A stretch of 64,000 nucleotides of DNA from Leisingera sp. M658 (GCF_025144145.1 NZ_CP083546.1:4002001-4066000); one strand, 5' to 3'; positions 44,516 to 54,247 are shown, counted from the first letter of the stretch. Notes: generated from the letters alone by a model not told the origin. Numbers and translations: made by a program.

Positions 44516-45850
44516 TTACTCGGCAGGAGTGGCTTCAGCAGAAGACTTCTTGCCGTAGTGGGCGTCGAAATCCTCTTCGATTGTGGCAGGCTGAGCCGTC
44601 GGCTTCTCGATCACACCAAGCAGCGGCAGGATCACCAGGAAGTAGCCGAACCAATAGGCCGATGCGATCAGCGAGAACGATGCATAGGGCTCTTCCGCCG
44701 GCATCGCACCCAGCCACATCAGGGCAAAGAAATCGACCACCAGCAGCGCAAACCACCATTTGAACATCGGACGGTAACGGCCCGAACGGACGCGCGAGGT
44801 ATCCAGCCAGGGCACCAGCGCCATCACGGCAATCGCACCGAACATCGCCAGAACACCAAAGAACTTGGCGTCAACGATGCCGCCGGTCACGAAGGAGGCA
44901 AACTGAACCACCCACACTTCCGAGGTAAATGCCCGCAGGATCGCGTAGAACGGCAGGAAGTACCATTCCGGAACGATGTGCGCCGGGGTCACCAGCGGGT
45001 TGGCTTCGATGTAGTTGTCCGGGTGGCCCAGGTAGTTCGGCATGAAGCCGACGATTGCCCAGAAGATCACCAGCACAACGGCCAGGCCCAGGAAGTCCTT
45101 GATCACGAAGTACGGCCAGAACGGCAGGGTGTCTTTTTCGGCTTCAGCCTTGGAGCCCTTACGGACATCAACACCGGTGGGGTTGTTGTTGCCGGTGGTG
45201 TGGAAGGCCCAGATGTGGATGATCACCAAGGCTGCAATCACAAACGGCAGCAGGTAGTGCAGCGAGAAGAAGCGGTTCAGCGTCGCATTGTCCACCGCCG
45301 GTCCGCCCAAAAGCCAGGTCTGGATCGGCTCGCCGATGAACGGGATCGCGCCGAACAGGCCGGTGATCACGGTCGCACCCCAGAAGGACATCTGCCCCCA
45401 AGGCAGAACATAGCCCATGAAGGCGGTGCCCATCATCATCAGGTAGATCAGCATGCCGACAATCCAGATGATCTCGCGGGGCGCCTTGTAGGAGCCGTAG
45501 AACAGGCCGCGGAAGATATGGATGTAGACAGCAACAAAGAACAGCGAGGCGCCGTTCATATGCAGGTAACGCAGCATATGGCCGCCGTTCACGTCGCGCA
45601 TGATGTGCTCGATCGAGGCAAAGGCCAGATCGGCATGCGGCGTGTAATGCATCACCAGGACAATGCCGGTGACGATTTGCAGCACTAGGCAGAACGCCAG
45701 GACGATGCCCCAGATCCACCACCAGTTCAGGTTCTTGGGGGTGGGGATCATGATTGTGTCGTAGACGAGACCGACGATGGGCAGGCGGCTGTGCAGCCAC
45801 TTCTCTGCACCTGTCTTCGGCTCGTAATGGTCGTGCGGAATACCGGACAT
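44516..45850 (-). CDS. petB: Cytochrome b of the bc1 complex
   Basis: Core quinol-oxidising membrane subunit, 444 residues. The paired haem-b His lie in [15 protein letters not shown] and HIFRG on one side and in [21 protein letters not shown] on the other helix. The quinol-site PEWY motif is present in [15 protein letters not shown]. It is a full-length single chain as in alphaproteobacteria, with a longer C-terminal tail (AEATPAE end). It sits between petA and petC. Confidence 0.98.
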   Translation of the reverse strand: MSGIPHDHYEPKTGAEKWLHSRLPIVGLVYDTIMIPTPKNLNWWWIWGIVLAFCLVLQIVTGIVLVMHYTPHADLAFASIEHIMRDVNGGHMLRYLHMNGASLFFVAVYIHIFRGLFYGSYKAPREIIWIVGMLIYLMMMGTAFMGYVLPWGQMSFWGATVITGLFGAIPFIGEPIQTWLLGGPAVDNATLNRFFSLHYLLPFVIAALVIIHIWAFHTTGNNNPTGVDVRKGSKAEAEKDTLPFWPYFVIKDFLGLAVVLVIFWAIVGFMPNYLGHPDNYIEANPLVTPAHIVPEWYFLPFYAILRAFTSEVWVVQFASFVTGGIVDAKFFGVLAMFGAIAVMALVPWLDTSRVRSGRYRPMFKWWFALLVVDFFALMWLGAMPAEEPYASFSLIASAYWFGYFLVILPLLGVIEKPTAQPATIEEDFDAHYGKKSSAEATPAE

Positions 45851-45862
45851 GAGCGCGTTTCC

Positions 45863-46423
45863 TTATCCCAGCTTGATGGTGTTGGCGTCGGTGAACTCAG
45901 CCACCGGCACATGCAGGTTCTCAGGCGCCGGGCCTTTGCGGATGCGGCCTGCGGTGTCGTAGTGCGAACCGTGGCAGGGGCAGAACCAGCCGTGGAAATC
46001 GCCGGAACCGTCGCCCAGCGGCACACAGCCCAGGTGGGTGCAAACACCCATCATCACCAGCCATTCGCCGGCCTCGTCCATGGTGCGGTTCGCGTCAGCC
46101 GCGTCAGTACCCGGCTTGTTCGGGTTTTCCGACCGCGGGTCGATCAGTTCGGACAGCTCCACGGCGCGGGCTTCATCAATCTCTTCCTGGGTGCGGCGGC
46201 GGATGAACACCGGCTTGCCAAGGAACATGACCGAGATCTGCGTGCCTACTTCTACACCGCTGACATCGACCAGGATCGAGGACAGCGCTTTCACGTCGGC
46301 GGAGGGGTTCATCTGGTTGACCAGGGGCCATACGGCGGCACCCGCGGTCACTGCCCCGGCGCCGGCAGTGGCGTAGTAGAGGAAATCTCTCCGGGTTCCT
46401 TCGTGGTCTTCTGCGTGGGACAC
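45863..46423 (-). CDS. petA: Rieske iron-sulfur protein of the bc1 complex
   Basis: 186 residues. The N-terminus has a Tat-type signal anchor ([20 protein letters not shown]). The 2Fe-2S ligands are in [10 protein letters not shown] and CPCHGSHYD. It transfers electrons from quinol to cytochrome c1. It is first in the petABC operon; the 211-base gap upstream should hold the promoter, but no clear hexamers were seen. Confidence 0.97.
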   Translation of the reverse strand: MSHAEDHEGTRRDFLYYATAGAGAVTAGAAVWPLVNQMNPSADVKALSSILVDVSGVEVGTQISVMFLGKPVFIRRRTQEEIDEARAVELSELIDPRSENPNKPGTDAADANRTMDEAGEWLVMMGVCTHLGCVPLGDGSGDFHGWFCPCHGSHYDTAGRIRKGPAPENLHVPVAEFTDANTIKLG

Positions 46424-46634
46424 GAGGTTTTCTCCAATTCCAGCGCCCGTTTAGGGCAAACATGCGCATGCACCGCGATTGCTCGCAGTGACTCTGGCGC
46501 GTGTCTAGCGGGGAGAAGGGCATTCGTCCAGCGGTCATAGGCGCGCAGAAAGCCGCAGACGGCAATTCTGTCACTGCTGTGTGACCGTGCCGCACCCATA
46601 TCGGTGCGGCACCTGTCATGATCAAGAGGCGCGC

Positions 46635-47237
46635 TTAGCCCGCCGGCGGTTTTGTGGCCTGCATCGAGGGGCGCGATTCGAAGCCCGCAAACCACTCCGC
46701 CAGTGCCTCGTTGCCCTGGCGCCAGCCCGCATCCGGGTGGCGCAAGTCCACATATCCCAGCGCACAGGCCACCGCGATCTGGCCAATATCAAGCGGCCCC
46801 TGCAGATGGCTCATCCAGCGCGCATTCAGCGCGGCACAGCCGCCCAGCACCTTGCTGCGCTGCGCATCCAGCCAGCCATCCCATTGTTTTTCCTCAGGGC
46901 GCAGACGTTTTTCATAAGCCATTAAGATTGCCGCATCCATAATGCCGTCGGCGGTGGCTTCCAGAACCTTACTGTCCCAGCCGCCGCCATACAGCCTGCC
47001 GCCGGCCCGGTCGTCCAGATAGGCGCAGATCACCCGGCTGTCATAGAGCGCCGGCCCGTCATTGCGCTCAAGCGCCGGGATTTTGGCCAGCGGGTTGCTG
47101 GCTTTCACCTCTGCACTGGGGCTGAGAGGCGTTGTGGTCACATTCAGGACTTCAACATCCTCAATCTGCCCGGTCTCATGCAGCAGCACCAATACCTTGC
47201 GGGCAAAGGGCGACGCCGGTGAATATGTAAGCTTCAT
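46635..47237 (-). CDS. Glutathione S-transferase family protein
   Basis: GST of 200 residues. N-terminal thioredoxin-like domain: KLTYSPASPFARKVLVLLHE with a Ser in the active-site turn, cis-Pro AKIPALE, then LYDSRVICAYLDD. The C-terminal helical domain contains LDIGQIAVACALGYVDLRHP. It resembles YibF-like GSTs. ATG 47237 is chosen for GGAGG upstream. The substrate is unknown. Confidence 0.9.
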   Translation of the reverse strand: MKLTYSPASPFARKVLVLLHETGQIEDVEVLNVTTTPLSPSAEVKASNPLAKIPALERNDGPALYDSRVICAYLDDRAGGRLYGGGWDSKVLEATADGIMDAAILMAYEKRLRPEEKQWDGWLDAQRSKVLGGCAALNARWMSHLQGPLDIGQIAVACALGYVDLRHPDAGWRQGNEALAEWFAGFESRPSMQATKPPAG

Positions 47238-47351
47238 GGAAAATCCTCCGCTGTTTTGCAGCAGCCTACTGCATGCCCTGCCAAGGGAAAGGGGCAATCA
47301 GCACACTGTGCTATACTGGTCTGGCTCAGCCAATGTCAGGAGGACCCTCAA

Positions 47352-47648
47352 ATGATCATGCGGATATTCCAGGTTGTCATCCGGCCGGGCAAGGAGGCGG
47401 ATTTCAGCAAGTTCTTCCATGAGACCGCCATTCCGCTAATGAAAGGCACCGATGGCATCGTTACTGTCCTGCCAGGCGCGCCGCGCGCCGAAAGCCCGCG
47501 GGAGTTCAGCTTTGTGATGGTGTGGAAGGATCTGGCGTCGCTCAAGGCCTTCGCGGGCGAGGACTACACCAGTCCGCACATCGACCCGGCTGAGGCCGAA
47601 CTGGTCGAGTCGCGCAGCATCAAACACTATGACTTGGTCGAGGTTTGA
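47352..47648 (+). CDS. Antibiotic-biosynthesis-monooxygenase (ABM) domain protein
   Basis: Small protein of 98 residues with the dimeric alpha-beta barrel pattern: RIFQVVIRPGKEADFSKFFH, VTVLPG, FSFVMVWKDLASLKAFAGED and the closing ESRSIKHYDLVEV. Members are small monooxygenases or haem/quinone-associated enzymes. Strong AGGAGG precedes the ATG. It lies before the FMN riboswitch but is a separate unit. Confidence 0.78.
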   Translation: MIMRIFQVVIRPGKEADFSKFFHETAIPLMKGTDGIVTVLPGAPRAESPREFSFVMVWKDLASLKAFAGEDYTSPHIDPAEAELVESRSIKHYDLVEV

Positions 47649-47698
47649 TGCCGCGCGTTTAACGCTTGCAGAATGCCGCACGGATTGGCACGTTCGAC

Positions 47699-47844
47699 CT
47701 GTTCTCAGGGCGGGGCGGAATTCCCCACCGGCGGTAAGCGGGCATTGCCCCGTAAGCCCGCGAGCGGCTTCCGGAACCGGAAGTGTCCAGCAGATCTGGT
47801 GCGATTCCAGAGCCGACGGTTACAGTCCGGATGAAAGAGAGCGT
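47699..47844 (+). ncRNA. FMN riboswitch (RFN element)
   Basis: The conserved RFN blocks occur in order: TTCTCAGGGCGGGGCGGAAT, TTCCCCACCGGCGGTAA, AGCCCGCGAGCG, CAGCAGATCTGGTGCGATTC, CAGAGCCGACGGTTACAGTC and CGGATGAAAGAGAG. It binds FMN and ends about 75 bases before the lumazine-synthase gene. No strong T-rich terminator follows, so control of translation initiation is more likely than termination. Confidence 0.95.
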
Positions 47845-47920
47845 TCGCCAGGGCCGCTTAGAGCGGTGCCTGTTGTTCGTTATCGCCTTGGGTGACGTGT
47901 CAAAACGCAAGGAGTTAACA

Positions 47921-48361
47921 ATGACACACACCCGCTATGCCTTTATCAAGGCGCAATGGCATGCCGATATCGTCGATCGTGCGCTTGATGGGTTTCTGGA
48001 TCTCGTCTCCAGCTCTCAAGTCGACGTTTTTGATGTTCCCGGTGCTTTTGAAATGCCGCTGATGGCGCAGGAGCTGGCAAAAAGCGGCAAATACGCAGCT
48101 ATTGCCTGTGCCGCCTTTGTCGTCGACGGCGGCATTTACCGGCACGATTTCGTTGCCCAGGCTGTTGTGGACGGGCTGATGCGTGTGAGCCTTGAGACAG
48201 GCGTGCCCGTGCTTTCGGTATCCTTGACACCGCACCAGTATCAGGAGACCGAACACCACAATACAATCTACCGCGACCATTTCGAAGAAAAAGGCCGCGA
48301 AGCAGCGCAAGCCGCCTTGATGATCACCAAGTCACGCGCGCAGGCCTTGGCAAACGCCTGA
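47921..48361 (+). CDS. ribH: 6,7-dimethyl-8-ribityllumazine synthase, type II (RibH2-like)
   Basis: Penultimate enzyme of riboflavin synthesis, 146 residues. The sequence follows the Brucella/rhizobial RibH2 type: IKAQWHADIVDRALDGFLD, FDVPGAFEMPL, CAAFVVDGGIYRHDFVAQAV, SVSLTPH. Type II enzymes are decamers and may serve under particular conditions beside RibH1. It is alone behind an FMN riboswitch, with AAGGAG before ATG 47921, so its expression should fall when FMN is plentiful. Confidence 0.95.
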   Translation: MTHTRYAFIKAQWHADIVDRALDGFLDLVSSSQVDVFDVPGAFEMPLMAQELAKSGKYAAIACAAFVVDGGIYRHDFVAQAVVDGLMRVSLETGVPVLSVSLTPHQYQETEHHNTIYRDHFEEKGREAAQAALMITKSRAQALANA

Positions 48362-48420
48362 ACCTAGCCCCTGCATTTGCCAGCGCGCAGGTGCAGGCCC
48401 TCTTGTATCTCAGGCATTAT

Positions 48421-49113
48421 TTACCCCAGATAAGCCTTCAAAGCAGGCGGCGGATTGTCCAGCAAGTCCGCCGTCGCTTGCGGCGGATACGCCTTGCCAT
48501 CCGCCACAAGCACCACTTGGTCCGCAATCCGGCGCGCGTCGTTCGGATCATGGCTGACCATCAGCACCGTGGCACCGCTTTCGCGCGCCAGCTCTGCCAC
48601 AAGATCCAGCATCTCAGCCTTCAGCGCCGGGCCAAGTGCCGCAAAAGGTTCATCCAGCAGCAGGATGTCGCGGCCCTGTACCAGTACCCGCGCCAGGGCC
48701 ACCCGGCTTTGCTGCCCGCCGGACAGAGCCGCAGGTTTCCGCCCCCCCATGCCGCCAAGACCAACCCGGATCAGCGCTGCGTCAATCTTTTGCCACTCCA
48801 TCTGATTGAGCCGCAGGTTCGCATGCAGCCCCAAGCCGACGTTCTGCGCCACGGTCAGATGCGGAAACAGGTTGCCGTCCTGAAACAGCATGGCAACCGG
48901 CCGCTTGCCCGGCGGCCTGCCGGTCAGGTCTGAGCCGTTCCAAGAGACGCGCCCACGGGTAACTGGCAGGAAACCGGCCACTGCCTCCACCAGCGTGGAC
49001 TTACCGGCACCCGATGGACCAATCACCGCGACGCAGGCACCCGGTGCAATCTCAAGATCCGCCTCCACCACATAGCCGCCGTTCATGATCCGGCAATTCT
49101 CAAGCCTCAGCAT
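48421..49113 (-). CDS. thiQ: Thiamine ABC transporter ATP-binding protein
   Basis: ABC ATPase of 230 residues. Walker A GPSGAGKST, Q-loop FQDGNLFPHLTV, signature LSGGQQSRVALARVL, Walker B ILLLDEPF, His switch SHD. It energises thiamine/ThDP import with ThiP and ThiB. ATG 49113 lies inside the end of thiP (14-base overlap), the usual thiBPQ arrangement behind a TPP riboswitch. Confidence 0.95.
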   Translation of the reverse strand: MLRLENCRIMNGGYVVEADLEIAPGACVAVIGPSGAGKSTLVEAVAGFLPVTRGRVSWNGSDLTGRPPGKRPVAMLFQDGNLFPHLTVAQNVGLGLHANLRLNQMEWQKIDAALIRVGLGGMGGRKPAALSGGQQSRVALARVLVQGRDILLLDEPFAALGPALKAEMLDLVAELARESGATVLMVSHDPNDARRIADQVVLVADGKAYPPQATADLLDNPPPALKAYLG

Positions 49114-50656
49114 GCCAGCGCCCTCCGCGGTCCAAAATCCAAAACGCACCCATCGACAGCATCAGCAGGAGCAGTGCAGCACCCGCTGCGGCCTCCATCC
49201 GGTATGCCCCCATCAGCCGGTAAATCTGCAAGGGCAGCGTTGCGAAATCCGGATCGGCAAACAGCGTTACCACACCCAGATCCCCCATCGACAGTGCCGC
49301 AGTCAAGCCCGCGGCAAACCCTGTCTGCGCCCGCATCCGGGGCAGAAAGACCCGGCGCACAAAGGCCCAGCCCTGCATATCCAGCGACAGCGACAACCGG
49401 CCATAGCGACCCAGCACTTCCCGCGCCCGCGGCACCAGGATACGCATGGCAAATGGCAGCGCCATCACCGCATTGACCAGCGCCGTCACCGGCAGCGCCA
49501 GGGCAAATGGGTCTGCGACGGGGTAGATCAGTATGAACAGCCCGGTGCCAATCACCAATGGAGAGGCCGCAAGCCCAAGAATGCCCGACAGTTCGGTCAG
49601 GCTGTTCCGGCCAGCTGCAACCGCAGCCGCCATCGGCAAGGCCAGCGCAAGAAGGATCACAGTGCTGATTGCAGCCACCAGTATGGAGTTCCCCGCGGCC
49701 TGCCAGACACTACTTTTTAAATCTGCCAGCCCCGGCAATCCCGCCAGCACGATTGCGGCCAAAGGCAGCAGCAGGAACGCCGCAGACAGGAAAATCCAGA
49801 AAACATCCAAGCCGCGCGCCAGCGCCCCCTGCCCGTCCCAGCGCCGCACCGCGCGGTCAAGACCGGCGCCAAAGCCCTCACCCGCCGACACCCGCAGCGC
49901 TGCCAGTGCAGCGGTGCCAGTCAGCAGCAGCTGCAGCCCCGACAGGAGCGCAGCCCGGCCCAGATCGAAATCAAAGCGGAACGCCTGATAGATGGCCAGC
50001 TCGATCGTGGTCGCCCTGGGGCCGCCGCCCAGAGTCAGCGCAACCGCAAAACTGGAAAGGCAGATGGCAAAGACGACAGCCAAAGAACCCGGTGCCACCC
50101 GCCGGAGCATCGGCCCCTCAAGCAGCCGCCACATCGCCAGCGGACCGGCATCCAACTGCGCGGCCAAGCGGAAGCGTTCAGCCGGGATTTCCTGCCAGCC
50201 CTGCAGGATCAGCCGGGTCGCCAGCGGCAGGTTGAAGAAGACATGTGCCAGGACCACGCCGTGCAGGCCGTAAATTTGCACCGGCTCCAGCCCGAACAGG
50301 CCGAACAAGCTGCTCAGCCAGCCAGCCCGGCCAAACACCGCCAAAAGGCCCAGAATGGCAACGATCACCGGCAGAATGAAGGGGGCGCCAAGCAGGGCAA
50401 TCAGCAATGCCCGCCCTAGAAACCGCCGCCGCGCCAATGCGCGGGCCACGGGTATCGCCAGACCAACGCTCAGCAGCGCCGACAGGCTGGCCTGTGTCAG
50501 CGTGAACCGCAACGCCGCCCAGTCGCTGGCACCAAATCCGGTTCCGGCCTCGGCCCTGAGTGCCACAGCACCCAAGGTTCCCAAGATCAGCGCGACGACA
50601 AGCAGTGCCGCGCTGATTCCGGGAACGGAGCCTACTGGCTGAGCGCGTCCAGCCAT
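49100..50656 (-). CDS. thiP: Thiamine ABC transporter permease
   Basis: Fused two-module permease of 518 residues with about twelve hydrophobic segments and two EAA-type loops (first around QEIPAERFRLAAQLDAGPLA, second around REVLGRYGRLSLSLDM). It forms the channel of the ThiBPQ importer. The ATG overlaps the thiB stop by 25 bases, so translation is coupled. Confidence 0.95.
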   Translation of the reverse strand: MAGRAQPVGSVPGISAALLVVALILGTLGAVALRAEAGTGFGASDWAALRFTLTQASLSALLSVGLAIPVARALARRRFLGRALLIALLGAPFILPVIVAILGLLAVFGRAGWLSSLFGLFGLEPVQIYGLHGVVLAHVFFNLPLATRLILQGWQEIPAERFRLAAQLDAGPLAMWRLLEGPMLRRVAPGSLAVVFAICLSSFAVALTLGGGPRATTIELAIYQAFRFDFDLGRAALLSGLQLLLTGTAALAALRVSAGEGFGAGLDRAVRRWDGQGALARGLDVFWIFLSAAFLLLPLAAIVLAGLPGLADLKSSVWQAAGNSILVAAISTVILLALALPMAAAVAAGRNSLTELSGILGLAASPLVIGTGLFILIYPVADPFALALPVTALVNAVMALPFAMRILVPRAREVLGRYGRLSLSLDMQGWAFVRRVFLPRMRAQTGFAAGLTAALSMGDLGVVTLFADPDFATLPLQIYRLMGAYRMEAAAGAALLLLMLSMGAFWILDRGGRWHAEA

Positions 50657-51621
50657 TCGCCAAGCGCTGCATCCCGCACCTCTGCCGCTTCAGTTTCGCT
50701 CAGCAGCAAGGACTTGCCTGGCGCGATCAGCGTCTCGAAACCCTCCGGCAGACCCGCAGCCGGTGTCACTGCGGGGTACATCCAGTTGGTGGTTGGAATG
50801 ATCGACTGAAAGGCGTCGGATACCATGAATTCCAGAAACTGGTCGGCCAGCTCAGGCTGATCGGTGTTTGCCAGTTTGCCTGCAACTTCCACCTGCATGT
50901 AATGACCCTCGTCAAAGGCGGCAGCCGCCTTGGAGCCGTCTTCCTCAGCAATCAGGTGGTAGGCGGGTGAGGTGGTGTAGGAAAGCACCATGTCGGCCTC
51001 GCCTTCCAGGAACATGCCATAGGCCTCGGACCAGCCCTTGGTCACGGTGACAACATTGTCAGAGAGGCCCTTCCAGATTTCCGGAGCCTCATCGCCATAG
51101 GCGGCTTTCACCCACAGGAGCAGGCCCAGACCGGGGGTCGAGGAGCGCGGGTCCTGGATCACGATCTTCATGTCGCTGGTTGCCAGCGCCTTGAAATCCG
51201 ACGGGAAATCCGCCGGCGCCGCTGCATCGGCGTTGTGAACAAAGGCAAAATAGCCCCAGTCATAAGGCACAAAGGTCGCGTCGTTCCATGCAACCGGCAG
51301 CGCATAGTCGGCGCTGACCGAATGCTCTGCAAACAGGCCGGTTTCCTTGGCCGCCGCGGTCAGGTTGGTGTCGAGGCCCAGAACCACATCGGCATCCGAG
51401 CGTGCGCCCTCCAGCTTGACCCGCGCCAGCAGTGCCGCGCCATCGCCTGCGCCAACCAGTTTCAGGTCGCAGCCGCAAACCTCCTCAAACGCCTTTTCCA
51501 CCGCCGGGCCCGGGCCCCAATCGGAAACAAAGCTGTCATAGGTATAAACGGTGAGTTCGGGCGTTTCGGCAAAAGCTGCCGAGGCGCCAAGCAGTCCCGC
51601 TGCAAATGCAAGATGTTTCAA
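50632..51621 (-). CDS. thiB: Thiamine ABC transporter substrate-binding protein
   Basis: Periplasmic binder of 329 residues. The signal peptide is KHLAFAAGLLGASAAFA and the mature start TPELTVYTYDSFVSDWGPGP is typical of ThiB. Further family blocks: VPYDWGYFAFVHN and LGLLLWVKAAYG. The start is TTG at 51621, because GGAGG stands 5 bases before it and the nearby ATG is followed at once by a stop in its frame. It is first in the operon under the TPP riboswitch. Confidence 0.94.
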   Translation of the reverse strand: MKHLAFAAGLLGASAAFAETPELTVYTYDSFVSDWGPGPAVEKAFEEVCGCDLKLVGAGDGAALLARVKLEGARSDADVVLGLDTNLTAAAKETGLFAEHSVSADYALPVAWNDATFVPYDWGYFAFVHNADAAAPADFPSDFKALATSDMKIVIQDPRSSTPGLGLLLWVKAAYGDEAPEIWKGLSDNVVTVTKGWSEAYGMFLEGEADMVLSYTTSPAYHLIAEEDGSKAAAAFDEGHYMQVEVAGKLANTDQPELADQFLEFMVSDAFQSIIPTTNWMYPAVTPAAGLPEGFETLIAPGKSLLLSETEAAEVRDAALGEWLDALSQ

Positions 51622-51664
51622 GCCATCCTCCTTTGCGGCGTTGGGCAAGGGTGGAGGCTGTCCA

Positions 51665-51745
51665 GTACCTTCCCTCCGCCGGTGTGATCCGGTTCAGGTT
51701 CAACGGGTGTCATCTCAGCGCTGTTGCGCACCCCGAGGTCGCGCG
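51665..51745 (-). ncRNA. TPP riboswitch (THI element)
   Basis: On the minus strand the THI blocks occur in order: GGGGTGC, GCTGAGATGACACCC, GTTGAACCTGAACCGGAT, CACACCGGCGGAGGGA. It lies 44 bases before the thiB start, so ThDP should shut down thiBPQ. Confidence 0.96.
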
Positions 51746-51824
51746 GACATTATGCCCGGGCCGCAGCAAAGACAAGCCAAAGCCCGCCAGGACCTGCGTC
51801 TTGGCCAAACAAAACCACTTCCAT

Positions 51825-51889
51825 CTCTTCCTCTTGCTGAAAATATCCCGGGGGAGCCGCCCCAAGCGGCGGGGGCAGCGCCCCCTCGG
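51825..51889 (+). repeat. Intergenic repeat, copy 2 (AATA-CCCGGGG ... GGGGCAGCGCCCC)
   Basis: CTTGCTGAAAATATCCCGGG, a GCCGCCCC..GGCGGG hairpin and GGGGGCAGCGCCCC stand in the same order as at 43574. It lies between the TPP riboswitch and aroC. Confidence 0.6.
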
Positions 51890-51966
51890 TTCTATGCCGC
51901 AGAGGAATCCGCTTGAGGCACAGCCCCCTGCCCGCTAAGCACGTCCCGCAAAGGAGACCGCGCCTC

Positions 51967-53067
51967 ATGTCGATGAACAGCTTTGGACACCTCTTCCGCG
52001 TCACCACCTGGGGCGAAAGCCACGGGCCCGCGCTTGGCGCCACCGTCGACGGCTGTCCGCCGAATGTGCCGCTGGAGCCGGAGATGCTGCAGCAGTGGCT
52101 CGACAAGCGCCGCCCCGGCCAGAACAAGAACACCACCCAGCGCAATGAGCCTGACGCCGTAAAGATCCTGTCCGGCGTGTTCGACGGCATGTCCACCGGC
52201 ACCCCGATTCAGCTGATGATCGAAAACACCGACCAGCGGTCCAAGGATTACGGCGAGATTTCCCAGACCTTCCGTCCGGGCCATGCCGACATCACCTATT
52301 TCCAGAAATACGGCAACCGCGACTACCGCGGCGGCGGCCGTTCCTCGGCGCGGGAAACCGCGGCGCGTGTTGCTGCGGGCGGTGTTGCACGTGAAGCAAT
52401 CAAGGCGCTGGTGCCGGGGCTGGAGATCAAGGGCTATATGACCCAAATGGGTGAGCTGGAGATCGACCGCAGCCGGTTCGACTGGGATGCGATCGAGCAG
52501 AATGATTTCTGGATCCCCGATGCCGGCGCGGTGCAGGAGTGGGAAGATTACCTGCAAGGTCTGCGCAAGGCGCATGACTCGGTGGGCGCCGTTGTCGAAG
52601 TTGTCGCGCGCAATGTCCCCGCAGGCATCGGCGCGCCGGTTTATGGCAAGCTGGACACCGATCTGGCGGCAGCAATGATGTCAATCAACGCTGTTAAAGG
52701 CGTAGAGATCGGCGAAGGCATGAACGCCGCCCGGCTGAAGGGCTCGGAAAACGCTGATGAGATTTTCATGGGCGAAAACGGGCCGGAGTATTCCTCAAAC
52801 CACGCCGGCGGCATTCTGGGCGGGATTTCCACCGGTCAGAATGTGGTGGTGCGTTTTGCGGTGAAACCGACCTCCTCGATCCTTACTCCGCGCCAGTCGA
52901 TCCGCAAGGACGGCTCTGCAGTGGAGGTCATCACCAAGGGCCGCCACGACCCTTGCGTCGGCATCCGCGCCGTACCCGTGGCCGAGGCGATGATGGCCTG
53001 CGTGATCCTGGACCACCTGCTGTTGCACCGTGGCCAGATTGGTGTGAACCAGGGCAGGATCGGCTGA
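51967..53067 (+). CDS. aroC: Chorismate synthase
   Basis: Last step of the shikimate pathway, forming chorismate from EPSP with reduced FMN. 366 residues. Family signatures: [51 protein letters not shown], and RPTSSI-type block [13 protein letters not shown] near the end. ATG 51967 lies about 10 bases after AAGGAG. It is a single gene. Confidence 0.97.
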   Translation: MSMNSFGHLFRVTTWGESHGPALGATVDGCPPNVPLEPEMLQQWLDKRRPGQNKNTTQRNEPDAVKILSGVFDGMSTGTPIQLMIENTDQRSKDYGEISQTFRPGHADITYFQKYGNRDYRGGGRSSARETAARVAAGGVAREAIKALVPGLEIKGYMTQMGELEIDRSRFDWDAIEQNDFWIPDAGAVQEWEDYLQGLRKAHDSVGAVVEVVARNVPAGIGAPVYGKLDTDLAAAMMSINAVKGVEIGEGMNAARLKGSENADEIFMGENGPEYSSNHAGGILGGISTGQNVVVRFAVKPTSSILTPRQSIRKDGSAVEVITKGRHDPCVGIRAVPVAEAMMACVILDHLLLHRGQIGVNQGRIG

Positions 53068-53118
53068 GTATGCGGCTCTAACAAGGAGTTTCCCGGCAAC
53101 ACAGCTGGGAAAGCACTC

Positions 53119-53535
53119 TCAGCTGTGATCGCCCGAGCATTGGCTGTGGTCACCGAGAGCCGTCAGCACCTTGCAGCAGCCGCCATTGCCGCCGTCGCAA
53201 AGATGGCTGATCCGCTCCAGTTCCGCCGCCAGCTGCTCCAGCTTGCGGATCCGGTCTTGAACATTGGCCAGCTGACTGCGGGCAATGCGGTCGGCTTCGG
53301 CGCAGTCATCTCCAAGATTCCCGTCCAGTCCCATCAAAGACTTGATATCTTCCAGCGGGAAACCGAGGTCGCGAGCATGTTTGATAAAACCCAGCGCGTT
53401 CATTCCGTCCTCCCCGTAGCGGCGCTGATTGCCGGCATTGCGACCGGGCTGCGGCAGCAGGCCGATCTCCTCGTAATAGCGGATGGTGGGAACCTTTACG
53501 CCGGTGGTCTTGGACAGCTGACCGATGGAAAACAT
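53119..53535 (-). CDS. MerR-family metal-responsive regulator (ZntR/CadR/PbrR type)
   Basis: 138 residues. The MerR N-terminus is complete (FSIGQLSKTTGVKVPTIRYY, EEIGLLPQP). A coiled coil spans about 80-110. Metal-ligand candidates are Cys78 in GDDCAEAD and a C-terminal set Cys113, Cys120, Cys121, Cys133 with His nearby, the arrangement of Zn/Cd/Pb sensors rather than CueR. It is divergent from a cation-efflux gene whose promoter has the 19-base spacer that MerR proteins untwist. The precise metal is not determined. Confidence 0.92.
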   Translation of the reverse strand: MFSIGQLSKTTGVKVPTIRYYEEIGLLPQPGRNAGNQRRYGEDGMNALGFIKHARDLGFPLEDIKSLMGLDGNLGDDCAEADRIARSQLANVQDRIRKLEQLAAELERISHLCDGGNGGCCKVLTALGDHSQCSGDHS

Positions 53536-53547
53536 CTGCGGAACCTC

Positions 53548-53578
53548 TTGAAGCTCTAGTGACTAGAGGCCCTACATT
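53548..53578 (+). promoter_or_regulatory. MerR-type promoter with 19-bp spacer and 15-bp palindrome
   Basis: TTGAAG (53548-53553), 19-base spacer, TACATT (53573-53578). The spacer contains the palindrome CTCTAGTGACTAGAG (53554-53568). This is the exact geometry of MerR-activated promoters; it faces the efflux gene and lies 13 bases from the regulator's own start. Confidence 0.88.
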
Positions 53579-53608
53579 GATCTCGAATCAGGAATGAGGA
53601 CAAGAGCA

Positions 53609-54247
53609 ATGGCAGGCTGCTGCAATCACAACGCCCGTTTTGACGGGGTCTCGGCAGACTATAAACGCAGGCTTTGGCTGGTAATCGTCATAAACGCCGG
53701 CATGTTTGCGGTGGAAATGAGCGCGGGCCAGCTGTCGGGCAGCCAAGCGCTGAAGGCGGACGCGCTGGACTTTCTGGGCGACGCGCTGACCTATGGCATT
53801 TCGCTGGCGGTGATCGGCGCTACCCTGCGCACCCGGGCGCTGGCGGCGCTTGGCAAAGGCATCAGCCTTCTACTGATGGGTGCCTGGGTGTTTGGCTCCA
53901 CCGTTTATCAGGTGTTTTATGTCGGAGTGCCGCAGGCACAGATCATGGGTGTGATCGGCTTCATGGCGCTGGCCGCCAATCTGATCTCGGTCATGCTGCT
54001 GGCACGCTACAAGGATGGCGACGCCAATGTGCGCTCTGTCTGGCTGTGCTCGCGCAATGATGCGATCGGCAATGTGGCGGTGATGATCGCGGCGCTGGGT
54101 GTCTGGGGAACCGCCACCGGCTGGCCGGACCTGATTGTGGCCGGCATCATGGGCGGGCTGTTCCTAAGCTCCGCCTACCAGATCCTGGTGCAGGCGGTGC
54201 GGGAATGGCGCGAGGAAGAGGCGCGCACTGCGGCGTATCAGAACTGA
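53609..54247 (+). CDS. Cation-efflux (CDF-like) transporter
   Basis: Inner-membrane exporter of 212 residues with about six hydrophobic segments. Metal-site acidic residues lie in ADALDFLGDALTYG (second helix) and RNDAIGNVAVMI (fifth helix), as in CDF proteins of this short type, which lack the cytoplasmic domain. The N-terminal CCNHN could bind metal. ATG 53609 follows GAGGA. Control by the divergent MerR regulator implies efflux of Zn, Cd or Pb. Confidence 0.88.
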   Translation: MAGCCNHNARFDGVSADYKRRLWLVIVINAGMFAVEMSAGQLSGSQALKADALDFLGDALTYGISLAVIGATLRTRALAALGKGISLLLMGAWVFGSTVYQVFYVGVPQAQIMGVIGFMALAANLISVMLLARYKDGDANVRSVWLCSRNDAIGNVAVMIAALGVWGTATGWPDLIVAGIMGGLFLSSAYQILVQAVREWREEEARTAAYQN

